DNA of 5,254 nt from Candidatus Omnitrophota bacterium (GCA_016867095.1 VGKK01000081.1:1-5254); one strand, 5' to 3'; shown: positions 1 through 5,254, numbered from the stretch's first letter. Numbers and translations are program-made. Notes: generated by a model not told the origin, from the letters alone.

Positions 1-34
1 ATTTTGGGTAACATTTAATGTGAGTCAATTCGAA

Positions 35-46
35 GAAAGCGCTTTC
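35..46. promoter_or_regulatory. Perfect 12-bp palindrome, possible repressor operator
   Basis: GAAAGCGCTTTC is its own reverse complement and ends one base before the -35 box at 48-53. Its core resembles operators of LacI/CcpA-type regulators, which are palindromes centred on CG, but the outer T and A of a full cre-like site are replaced by A and C here. A protein bound here would touch the -35 region. It lacks a following T-run, so it is not an intrinsic terminator. The palindrome is seen directly; the operator role is inferred. Confidence 0.4.
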
Positions 47-47
47 C

Positions 48-76
48 TTGACAACCCATATTTTATATGTTATACT
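48..76 (+). promoter_or_regulatory. Sigma-70 type promoter of the cvpA-nif3 unit
   Basis: A perfect -35 TTGACA (48-53) is followed by exactly 17 bp and a -10 TATACT (71-76, five of six consensus bases). TG at 68-69, one base upstream of the -10, makes it an extended -10. Transcription would start near position 83, giving a leader of about 55 nt before the ATG at 139. The leader ends in purine-rich GGG/GGGAG stretches (128-136) that can serve as the ribosome-binding site. This is the strongest promoter seen in the window and the natural driver of cvpA-nif3, perhaps with read-through into dnaG-rpoD. Confidence 0.85.
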
Positions 77-138
77 TTGGCAACCTTATGGCAGAGTAAG
101 GGCTATAAAATAGGGCCGTAGAGAAAAGGGCGGGAGAA

Positions 139-723
139 ATGTTATTAGATATCCTGAAACAGTTTAACTGGGTGGATGTTTTAGTTATAATTCTTTTAAT
201 TAGAATATGTTACGCCGCCATAAATAACGGATTTTCAGCGGAGGTTTTTAAGCTCTTAGGGACAATCGTAGCCATCTATTTATCCCTGCATTATTATACC
301 CAATTATCGGATTGGCTGCAGGCGCACGGGGGTAAGACCGAAAAGCTGCCCTTAGAATTTTTAGACTTTCTTCTTTTTACGCTACTGGTTATAGTAGGCT
401 ACCTTATTTTTGTTTTATTGCGCAGTATATTCTACCGTTTTATCAAGATGGAGGCAGCGCCGAATTTAAACAAATGGGGAGGCTTAGTCTTAGGCATATT
501 CAGGGGGTATCTATTAGCGGGCCTGGTTGTATTTATTTTGGTAATTTCCAGCGTCACTTATCTAAAAACAAGCGTCAAAAATTCTTATACCGGTAAGCCG
601 CTATTTAAGGTCGCAGTCAACACCTACAGCTGGTTATGGAATTCAATTACCTCCAAATTTATGCCGGGCGAAAAGTTTAATAACACTATTTTAGAGGCCC
701 GGGAAGGCCTTTTTAGCGAATGA
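139..723 (+). CDS. CvpA family inner-membrane protein
   Basis: This 194-residue protein has four hydrophobic segments, at about residues 11-27, 34-53, 74-98 and 114-138, the usual CvpA-family topology. Between the third and fourth segments and into the fourth it has the family-like stretch NKWGGLVLGIFRGYLLAG (111-128), with the glycine pairs and Arg-Gly typical of CvpA. The C-terminal 55 residues are polar and mixed in charge, probably cytoplasmic, and somewhat longer than in the shortest family members. E. coli CvpA is named for its requirement in colicin V production, and family members have been linked to envelope homeostasis, but the biochemical role is not settled. No catalytic motif is visible. 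The start at 139 follows a purine-rich leader (GGG at 128-130 and GGGAG at 132-136, the latter only 2 nt from the ATG). It is the first gene after the promoter at 48-76, and its TGA overlaps the nif3 start as ATGA, implying coupled translation. Confidence 0.82.
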   Translation: MLLDILKQFNWVDVLVIILLIRICYAAINNGFSAEVFKLLGTIVAIYLSLHYYTQLSDWLQAHGGKTEKLPLEFLDFLLFTLLVIVGYLIFVLLRSIFYRFIKMEAAPNLNKWGGLVLGIFRGYLLAGLVVFILVISSVTYLKTSVKNSYTGKPLFKVAVNTYSWLWNSITSKFMPGEKFNNTILEAREGLFSE

Positions 724-1598
724 AGCTTTCCAGTCTTTATACTCAAGTCTTAAAATTTGGAATTGACCGCGATCCGAGGGTGAAGAAAAGCCGGATAAAG
801 TCTTATCCGGACACCGCCATACTCTACGGCAAGCCCGATACGCAAATAAAAAAGATTCTGGTTGGCATAGATATAGAAGTGGGCGAATTATTGTTGGCGG
901 ACAGGATTCGCCAAAGGCAGGGTTTGGATTTAGTGCTCTCGCATCATCCTGAGGGCCGGGCCTGGGCCGCGTTTTACCAAGTAATGCTTTTGCAGGTGGA
1001 TATGTTAGCCCGGGCTGGCATCCCCAGGCCTGTCGCCAAAAGTTTTATTGAAGAAAGAAAGAGAGAGGTGGAGAGGCGGGTTTTACCGAATAATCATCTG
1101 CGTTCGGTGGATGTTGCCCGGATCCTGGACATGCCTTTTATGTGCGTGCATACGCCGGCGGATAATCATGTTTCCTGGTTTATGGAAAGATTACTAGAGA
1201 AAGAAAAACCGAAAAAGGTGGAAGATATCGTGGGGATTTTAAAGAAGATTCCCGAATATAAAGAAGCGGCTAAGGAATTATTCGGCCCGCGGATTATTTT
1301 AGGCTCTCCCAAGAGAGCGGTGGGAAAGGTTTTCATAGAGATGACCGGCGGCACTGAAGGCTCAAAGGAGATATTCCCCAGGCTTTATAAAAAGGGAATC
1401 CGCACGCTGGTTTCCATGCATTTAAGCGAAGAGCACTTTAAGAAGGTTAAAGACGCCAACCTCAATGTTGTGATTGCCGGCCACATCTCTTCCGATAATT
1501 TAGGCCTTAATCTGATTTTGGATAGGATTGAAGAATACGCCGGAGAAGAATTCCAAGTCATTAATTGTTCAGGATTCCGCCGAGTTAAAAGAAATTAA
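720..1598 (+). CDS. NIF3-like dimetal-binding protein
   Basis: This 292-residue protein shows the NIF3 (NGG1p-interacting factor 3-like, DUF34) metal-site motifs in order. LVLSHHPEG (71-79) supplies the His pair H75/H76, CVHTPADN (142-149) supplies H144 and D148, and GHISSDNLGL (254-263) supplies H255 and D259. In E. coli YbgI the last ligand pair is His-x3-Glu; here it is His-x3-Asp, a conservative change that I recall as common in this longer subfamily. The family forms toroidal hexamers with a two-metal site. Its reaction is disputed, and it has been misannotated as GTP cyclohydrolase I type 2. At 292 residues it is longer than YbgI (about 247) and shorter than B. subtilis YqfO, which carries an inserted PII/CutA-like domain. 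Residues 160-200 are a Lys/Glu-rich linker instead. It is probably cytosolic. The start overlaps the cvpA stop (ATGA), with GGGAAGG at 701-707 upstream. Its TAA is the first triplet of the 21-bp inverted repeat that follows. NIF3 genes also lie near dnaG-sigA in Firmicutes. Confidence 0.88.
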   Translation: MKLSSLYTQVLKFGIDRDPRVKKSRIKSYPDTAILYGKPDTQIKKILVGIDIEVGELLLADRIRQRQGLDLVLSHHPEGRAWAAFYQVMLLQVDMLARAGIPRPVAKSFIEERKREVERRVLPNNHLRSVDVARILDMPFMCVHTPADNHVSWFMERLLEKEKPKKVEDIVGILKKIPEYKEAAKELFGPRIILGSPKRAVGKVFIEMTGGTEGSKEIFPRLYKKGIRTLVSMHLSEEHFKKVKDANLNVVIAGHISSDNLGLNLILDRIEEYAGEEFQVINCSGFRRVKRN

Positions 1599-1654
1599 GT
1601 GAAGCCATAACTTATGTCGCTACTATTGTGCTCCATAAGTTATGGCCTCACTTA
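1596..1654. repeat. 21-bp inverted repeat (long hairpin) after nif3
   Basis: Arms 1596-1616 and 1634-1654 pair at 20 of 21 positions, the only mismatch being A1603 with C1647, around a 17-nt loop (1617-1633). The left arm begins with the TAA stop of nif3 and the right arm ends in TTA, so the unit has the form TAAGTGA...TCACTTA. As RNA it would be a very stable hairpin. No T-run follows directly (the nearest, TTTTT at 1666-1670, is more than ten bases downstream), so a classical intrinsic terminator is doubtful. A short REP/MITE-like insertion, a 3'-end stabiliser or an RNase III substrate fits better. Confidence 0.8.
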
Positions 1655-1758
1655 CCCAGCACTAATTTTTATAAAGCCTTATTTCTATTTCATAGGGGTT
1701 GATATAAATACGGCCTCCTCTCAGCTAACTTTAAGCATTCCATAAAATTAGTGCTGGG
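1655..1758. repeat. 104-bp element with 15-bp perfect terminal inverted repeats (candidate MITE)
   Basis: CCCAGCACTAATTTT (1655-1669) is repeated exactly as its reverse complement at 1744-1758. TTA lies immediately outside both ends (1652-1654 and 1759-1761), which looks like a 3-bp target-site duplication. The outermost A-T pair (1654/1759) extends the match to 16 bp but is part of the flanking triplets. The AT-rich interior (1670-1743) has no credible gene. The only open stretch is about 20 codons on the minus strand (1724-1662) without a start codon. Short size, terminal inverted repeats, flanking duplication and no transposase describe a miniature inverted-repeat transposable element. The parent transposase family cannot be named. 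The repeat is certain; the mobile interpretation is moderately supported. Confidence 0.6.
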
Positions 1759-1760
1759 TT

Positions 1761-1812
1761 AAATTCGCCCCCGTCGCTTTGCTTCGCAAAGCGAAGCAGC
1801 GGGGGCTCATTT
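1761..1812 (+). promoter_or_regulatory. GC-rich hairpin with alternative inner stems over the dnaG start
   Basis: GCCCCCG (1767-1773) pairs with CGGGGGC (1800-1806). Inside, two exclusive stems are possible: 1780-1787 with 1791-1798 (8 bp, AAA loop) or 1775-1781 with 1787-1793 (7 bp, CTTCG loop). AAAT/ATTT at 1761-1764 and 1809-1812 can add a weak outer helix. The dnaG ATG is at 1816, and the only purine run that could act as its ribosome-binding site, GGGGG at 1801-1805, is inside the stem. No T-run follows, so it is unlikely to be a simple terminator. It may limit primase translation or be a processing site; that role is inferred. Confidence 0.55.
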
Positions 1813-1815
1813 AAA

Positions 1816-3591
1816 ATGCCGGGTCGCATACCAGAGAATATTTTGGAAGATATCCTGAGCCGGGTGGATATCGTGGAAATAATTTCGGGTTCTATCCCCT
1901 TAAGGCGCGCGGGAAGGAATTTTAAGGCTCTCTGCCCCTTTCATCACGAGAAAACCGCCTCGTTCATGGTTTCGCCGGACCGCCAGATATACCATTGTTT
2001 TGGCTGCGGGAAGAGCGGCAATGCTTTCGGCTTTCTTATGGAATATGAACGCCTGGAGTTTTTAGAGGCGGTGGAGGCCCTGGCGAAAAAAGCAGGAATA
2101 ATGTTGCCTGAAGCCGAAAAGCAAGATGCAAAAACAGTCAGCCTGGTTACCCAGCTTTATAAAATAAACGAATTGACCGCGTTTTTTTACGCGCAGAACT
2201 TGATTTCTGCGCAAGGGGCGCCAGCCAGAAATTATCTCTTGGGGCGCGGGATAAAAGAAGAGACGATAAAATTATTCAAATTAGGGCTGGCCCAGGATAA
2301 GTGGGATGCCTTAATCAGCCATCTCAGGGCTAAAAATATCAGCCTTTCTCTGCTGGAGAAAGCAGGGTTGATTCTTAATAAAGAAGGCGGCGGCTATTAT
2401 GACCGGTTTCGTAACCGGATAATCTTTCCCATATTTGATATAAAATCCAGGGAGCTTGCTTTTGGGGCAAGGGTGATGGATAATGCCTTGCCCAAATATA
2501 TCAATTCTCCGGAGACCCCGATTTATATCAAAGGGAGAAATCTTTATGGCCTGCACCTGGCGCGGGAGGCGATAAAAGAAGCTGATTACGCGGTTGTAGT
2601 AGAAGGCTACCTGGATTTTATTATGCCTTACCAGGAAGGTATAAATAATATTGTGGCCTCTCTCGGTACTGCCTTGACGGCTGAGCAGGCTAGGCTCTTA
2701 AAAAGATATACCCAGAATATAGTGATGATTTATGATTCTGACAAGGCCGGTGAACTGGCTACCTTGAGGAGTTTAGATATTTTTATTGAAGAAGGTATAA
2801 ATGTCAAGGTTGCTTCTTTACCACAGGGTTTTGATCCGGATTCGTTTGTGCGTAAAAATGGCGCCGCGGCCTTTAAAGTAAAAATTAAAGAAGCGCAGAA
2901 TTTATTTGATTATAAATTAAATATCCTAAAGGCGCGCCATAATATTAAAGAGCCGGAAGGAAAAGCCAGGATTGCCTCCGATATGCTGCCCACGATAAAA
3001 AAATTCAAGAATTTAATTTTGCGGGCGGAATATACCAGGAAGTTTGCCGAGGCTTTAAATGTGGCCGAACATTATGTCGCAGAGGAGCTGCAAAAGATAA
3101 AAGAGGACAGGCCCTATACCGGCTTAAATGAACCGCCCTCTAAAAAAGCCTTAAATATCAACCCTACGGAGAAATTGTTGATTAAGCTGATGCTGGAAGA
3201 GGCGGAGTTTATCAATCGCATTAAAGATAACCTTGAGCCGGCGGACTTTCAGGATGAACGGATTAGCCGCATTGTTTCTATCATATTTGACTTGATGAAA
3301 GACGGTCAGGAAATCGTGCCGCATAAATTAATCAACCACCTTAAAGGCCAGGACGATATATTGCAGGTAGTCTGTGAATCTACATTCTTGCCGGAAGTAT
3401 CCGGCCAGGATAGAGAGAAAATAGTTGATGATTGCATACAGCGGCTCAAGAACGAGAGGTTGAGATTAAAGAGGCAGCATTTGCACGAGGAGATAAAGAC
3501 CGCGCAACTTTTGGGAGACGAGGAGAAACTGGGCCGCCTGATGCAAGAATTCCACCTTTTAGTAACCGCAAAAGCGCAAAAAGATAAGTAG
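1816..3591 (+). CDS. dnaG: DNA primase DnaG
   Basis: DnaG synthesises the short RNA primers for leading- and lagging-strand replication, working with the DnaB helicase. At 591 residues it is full length for the family. The N-terminal CHC2 zinc-binding domain shows C40, H43, C61 and C64 within CPFH and CFGC. The RNA-polymerase domain has the basic motif RFRNRIIFP (197-205) and PKYINSPET (226-234). The TOPRIM core follows, with EGYLD (263-267, catalytic Glu263), YDSDKAG (306-312, Asp307 and Asp309) and DPDSFV (340-345, third acidic cluster). Residues from about 450 onward are helical and charged, as expected for the helicase-binding domain. No key residue is missing. The start at 1816 gives the family-typical MPGRIPE N-terminus, although there is no free Shine-Dalgarno sequence. 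The last codons (3567-3583) encode Ala-Lys-Ala-Gln-Lys through CGCAAAA-type repeats that continue into the spacer. rpoD follows after 111 bp. Confidence 0.97.
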   Translation: MPGRIPENILEDILSRVDIVEIISGSIPLRRAGRNFKALCPFHHEKTASFMVSPDRQIYHCFGCGKSGNAFGFLMEYERLEFLEAVEALAKKAGIMLPEAEKQDAKTVSLVTQLYKINELTAFFYAQNLISAQGAPARNYLLGRGIKEETIKLFKLGLAQDKWDALISHLRAKNISLSLLEKAGLILNKEGGGYYDRFRNRIIFPIFDIKSRELAFGARVMDNALPKYINSPETPIYIKGRNLYGLHLAREAIKEADYAVVVEGYLDFIMPYQEGINNIVASLGTALTAEQARLLKRYTQNIVMIYDSDKAGELATLRSLDIFIEEGINVKVASLPQGFDPDSFVRKNGAAAFKVKIKEAQNLFDYKLNILKARHNIKEPEGKARIASDMLPTIKKFKNLILRAEYTRKFAEALNVAEHYVAEELQKIKEDRPYTGLNEPPSKKALNINPTEKLLIKLMLEEAEFINRIKDNLEPADFQDERISRIVSIIFDLMKDGQEIVPHKLINHLKGQDDILQVVCESTFLPEVSGQDREKIVDDCIQRLKNERLRLKRQHLHEEIKTAQLLGDEEKLGRLMQEFHLLVTAKAQKDK

Positions 3592-3621
3592 AATAGTCAT
3601 CACACCGCAAAGACGCAAAGA
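3567..3621. repeat. CGCAAAG-type short repeats spanning the dnaG 3' end
   Basis: CGCAAAAG (3567-3574) and CGCAAAAAG (3575-3583) lie in tandem within the last dnaG codons. CGCAAAG (3606-3612), a spacer A, and CGCAAAG (3614-3620) follow after the stop. Inverted copies CTTTGCG occur at 3627-3633 and 3667-3673, and one more CGCAAAG lies in the hairpin before dnaG (1785-1791). The pattern resembles short tandemly repeated repetitive sequences known from many bacterial genomes. The copies are seen directly; a common origin is inferred, since short A-rich motifs can also arise by chance in Lys-rich coding sequence. Confidence 0.6.
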
Positions 3622-3645
3622 AAAATCTTTGCGGTTTAGCGGTGT
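3602..3645 (+). repeat. Symmetric hairpin in the dnaG-rpoD spacer
   Basis: ACACCGC (3602-3608) pairs with GCGGTGT (3639-3645). CGCAAAGA (3614-3621) pairs with TCTTTGCG (3626-3633) around an AAAA loop. The 5-by-5 internal loop between them (3609-3613 and 3634-3638) can itself form two A-U pairs and a G-U pair. The sequence after it is TAAAAAG on the + strand with no T-run, and none flanks it on the minus strand, so it is not a classical terminator. In E. coli the dnaG-rpoD junction is an RNA-processing site; a similar job here is only an inference from position. Confidence 0.7.
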
Positions 3646-3688
3646 AAAAAGTGGTTTAAGAATTGACTTTGCGTTTTAGCGATTAAAA
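3627..3688 (+). repeat. Imperfect direct repeat, 40-bp period, upstream of rpoD
   Basis: CTTTGCGGTTTAGCG (3627-3641) recurs as CTTTGCGTTTTAGCG (3667-3681), 14 of 15 identical. Both are followed by a short G/A-T stretch and AAAA. The first copy forms the 3' half of the hairpin at 3602-3645, so the second could compete for pairing with its 5' half (3602-3621) and allow an alternative RNA fold. It looks like duplication of half of the palindrome. Confidence 0.6.
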
Positions 3689-3689
3689 T
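3663..3689 (+). promoter_or_regulatory. Weak candidate promoter for rpoD
   Basis: TTGACT (3663-3668, five of six -35 consensus bases) and TAAAAT (3684-3689, five of six -10 bases) are separated by only 15 bp, shorter than the preferred 16-18. Transcription would start within a few bases of the Shine-Dalgarno sequence, leaving almost no leader. Both boxes fall in the direct-repeat region. The match may be fortuitous. Confidence 0.2.
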
Positions 3690-3690
3690 T

Positions 3691-3694
3691 GAGG
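3691..3694 (+). promoter_or_regulatory. Ribosome-binding site of rpoD
   Basis: GAGG, 8 nt before the ATG at 3703, is a good Shine-Dalgarno match at normal spacing. It decides the start, and it contrasts with dnaG, which has no accessible site. Confidence 0.75.
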
Positions 3695-3702
3695 TAAACC
3701 AG

Positions 3703-5254
3703 ATGGCAAAAAAAGAATATACTAAGAAAGATTTAGAGAAGATTATCGCTTTAGGCAGGCAGAAGGGGTATCTTACTTATGACGAAGTAAATGACCTTTT
3801 GCCCGAGGATATCTCTTCTTCGGAAGATATTGACCGGATCTTTGAACTATTGGGAAATGAGGATATCCAGTTGGTAGAAACCGAAGGGGAAAAAGAGCCG
3901 GCAAAAAATATTGAGCCCCCCAAGGAAGATATGCTGGGAGAACAGTTAAAGGCTGAAGAGCGGTTTTTGCCCCTGGATGACCCGGTCAAGATGTATCTTA
4001 AGCAGATGGGGTCGGTATCGCTGCTTTCCCGCGAAGATGAAATTGCCTTGGCCAAAAAAATAGAAGAGGCGGAAGAGAACTTCAAGCGGGCGGTGTTGGC
4101 AACAAAATTCAGCCGTAATTCCATTCTCTCTGTGGTGAATGATATCTTGGCGGGCGAATTGAACCTGGAAGAGATGGTCAAGGAGGATATTAAGGTAAAG
4201 AAGGATAATGTCTTAAGGAAATTTAAGCGCATTATGGCGCGTCTGCGCTTTACGCGCAGCCAAGAAAAAATCATTACTCTCTTTTTGCAATTTAATTTTA
4301 CTACTTCGGTAATTGAGTCAATAGTGCGCAGGCTCAGCGGTCTGTTGAGGGAATTTGAGCATATTGAAAGGCAAAAAGACGCGTTAAAAAGCAGGGAAAG
4401 GAAAAAGCGTAATCAGCTGAATTCGCGCAGGCGCGCTATATTAAAGATAATCGGCGAATCTGATGTGCGCATAAGAGAGCAGATGAAGCTGGTTAAGTCC
4501 ACGCACCTGAAGTTAAACCGCGCCAGAAAAAAGCTTGTGGAGGCAAACTTAAGGTTAGTGGTAAGTATTGCCAAAAAATATACCTATCGCGGACTATCAT
4601 TTTTGGACTTAATTCAGGAGGGAAATATTGGCTTGATGCGCGCCGTGGAAAAATTTGAATATAAGAGAGGGTATAAATTCTCTACCTATGCCACCTGGTG
4701 GATAAGGCAGGCAATTACCCGTTCTATCGCCGACCAGGCCCGGACTATCAGGATACCGGTGCATATGACGGAAACGATTAACAAAATCATCCGTTTTTCC
4801 CGGATTTTTGTGCAGCAGAAGGGCCGCGAACCTACGCCTGAAGAGATTGCCCAGAAGATGAGGCTGCCCCAGGACAAGGTAAAGACAATTTTAAAGATTG
4901 CCCAGGAGCCCATATCTTTGCAGATGCCTATCGGGGATGAAGGCGATACGCATTTCGGAGATTTTATCCAGGACAAAAAGGCGGTTTCTCCGGCTAATGC
5001 CACGGTGCGTTCAATGCTCAAGGAAGAAATTGGATCGGCATTAGGCACGCTTACCGACAGGGAAAAGAAAATACTGGTTTTACGTTTTGGCATTCAGGAC
5101 GGCGCGGCGCGGACATTGGAGGAGGTGGGCAGGGTTTTTAAGGTAACCCGTGAAAGGGTGCGGCAAATTGAAGCCAAGGCCTTAAAGAAACTGCGGCATC
5201 CTACTCGTTCCCGCCGGCTGCGTACTTTTCTGGATATGACCCTGGCGCATCAGA
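3703..5254 (+). CDS. rpoD: Primary sigma factor RpoD (sigma-70/SigA), 3' end cut by window
   Basis: The open frame runs 517 codons to the window edge with no stop, so the gene is partial. It is the housekeeping sigma factor that directs RNA polymerase to -35/-10 promoters. Region 1.1 occupies residues 1-60, which makes it a group 1 (primary) sigma. Region 1.2 starts at DPVKMYLKQMG (93-103). A helical, basic non-conserved segment (about 126-270) is much shorter than in E. coli. Regions 2.1-2.4 (about 277-346) include NLRLVVSIAKKY and the -10-binding TYATWWIRQAITRS, with Gln336 and Thr339 in the positions of E. coli Gln437 and Thr440 and the melting aromatics Tyr329, Trp332 and Trp333 in place. 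Region 3 covers about 347-430. Region 4 (about 437-510) carries the helix-turn-helix VTRERVRQIEAKALKKLRHP, which reads the -35 box. The family normally ends soon after RSRRLRTFLD (502-511), so few codons are missing. The start is fixed by GAGG at 3691-3694 and the typical region 1.1. It lies 111 bp after dnaG, the classical pairing. Confidence 0.97.
   Translation, partial: MAKKEYTKKDLEKIIALGRQKGYLTYDEVNDLLPEDISSSEDIDRIFELLGNEDIQLVETEGEKEPAKNIEPPKEDMLGEQLKAEERFLPLDDPVKMYLKQMGSVSLLSREDEIALAKKIEEAEENFKRAVLATKFSRNSILSVVNDILAGELNLEEMVKEDIKVKKDNVLRKFKRIMARLRFTRSQEKIITLFLQFNFTTSVIESIVRRLSGLLREFEHIERQKDALKSRERKKRNQLNSRRRAILKIIGESDVRIREQMKLVKSTHLKLNRARKKLVEANLRLVVSIAKKYTYRGLSFLDLIQEGNIGLMRAVEKFEYKRGYKFSTYATWWIRQAITRSIADQARTIRIPVHMTETINKIIRFSRIFVQQKGREPTPEEIAQKMRLPQDKVKTILKIAQEPISLQMPIGDEGDTHFGDFIQDKKAVSPANATVRSMLKEEIGSALGTLTDREKKILVLRFGIQDGAARTLEEVGRVFKVTRERVRQIEAKALKKLRHPTRSRRLRTFLDMTLAHQ

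Noticed and set aside
1166..1354. 62-codon minus-strand open frame opposite nif3
   Set aside because: Short, no recognisable motif, and covered by a coherent NIF3 coding frame on the + strand.
1596..1670. Intrinsic terminator after nif3
   Set aside because: The stem is strong but the only T-run (1666-1670) is more than ten bases beyond it and lies inside another inverted repeat, so the usual hairpin-plus-T-tract form is not met.
1679..1708. Promoter for dnaG with -10-like TATAAA at 1703-1708
   Set aside because: At 17-18 bp upstream there is only a poor -35 match (TTATTT, 1679-1684), and AT-rich sequence of this kind gives such hits by chance. TTGATA at 1699-1704 has no -10 at a workable spacing.
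1662..1724. Minus-strand open stretch inside the MITE-like element reading LRGGRIYINPYEIEIRLYKN then stop
   Set aside because: It has no start codon, is closed by stops just upstream, is only 20 codons long and overlaps a terminal inverted repeat. It may be a remnant of a coding sequence, but nothing supports a gene.
2311..2556. 81-codon minus-strand open frame opposite dnaG
   Set aside because: It is antisense to conserved primase motifs and has no independent support.
3602..3688. CRISPR array
   Set aside because: The repeats are too few, imperfect and short, and there are no regular unique spacers or cas genes.
3777..4274. 165-codon minus-strand open frame opposite rpoD
   Set aside because: It is very Ser- and Phe-rich, as expected of the antisense of a Glu/Lys-rich gene, and lies wholly within the well-supported rpoD coding sequence.
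4686..5093. 135-codon minus-strand open frame opposite rpoD regions 2-4
   Set aside because: It is antisense to the most conserved part of the sigma factor and shows no recognisable domain or ribosome-binding site.

Overview
The window carries four genes, all on the + strand: a CvpA-family membrane protein, a NIF3-like metal-binding protein, DNA primase (dnaG) and the primary sigma factor (rpoD, cut by the right edge a few codons from its expected end). It is a bacterial chromosomal core region, a variant of the macromolecular-synthesis cluster (dnaG-rpoD) in which a cvpA-nif3 pair takes the upstream place held by rpsU in enterobacteria. The housekeeping sigma factor, sigma-70 type promoter and Shine-Dalgarno-like sites are all ordinary bacterial features. 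The moderate base composition, this gene order and repeat-laden spacers would fit an uncultured lineage such as Omnitrophota or a relative. That placement is an impression from memory, not something proven here.

Layout. Bases 1-138 hold a near-ideal promoter (TTGACA, 17 bp, extended -10 TGTTATACT) with a perfect 12-bp palindrome directly upstream of the -35 box. cvpA (139-723) and nif3 (720-1598) overlap by ATGA and form one translationally coupled unit. The 217-bp spacer 1599-1815 is almost wholly inverted repeats: a 21-bp stem that includes the nif3 stop codon, a 104-bp MITE-like element with 15-bp terminal inverted repeats and a TTA duplication, and a GC-rich hairpin with two alternative inner stems just before the dnaG start. 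dnaG (1816-3591) is complete. The 111-bp spacer 3592-3702 contains CGCAAAG-type short repeats, a symmetric hairpin and a near-copy of part of it, then the ribosome-binding site of rpoD (3703 to the edge).

How it works together. DnaG makes replication primers and RpoD directs housekeeping transcription. CvpA-type proteins sit in the inner membrane, and NIF3 proteins are dimetal-binding proteins of unsettled function that are often found near dnaG-rpoD in other bacteria. All four may be read from the promoter at 48-76, with the two structured spacers acting as points of attenuation, processing or translational control. This is inferred from the layout. The genes themselves look ordinary. The unusual material is in the spacers and the promoter region, and no new defence, mobile or biosynthetic system was found.
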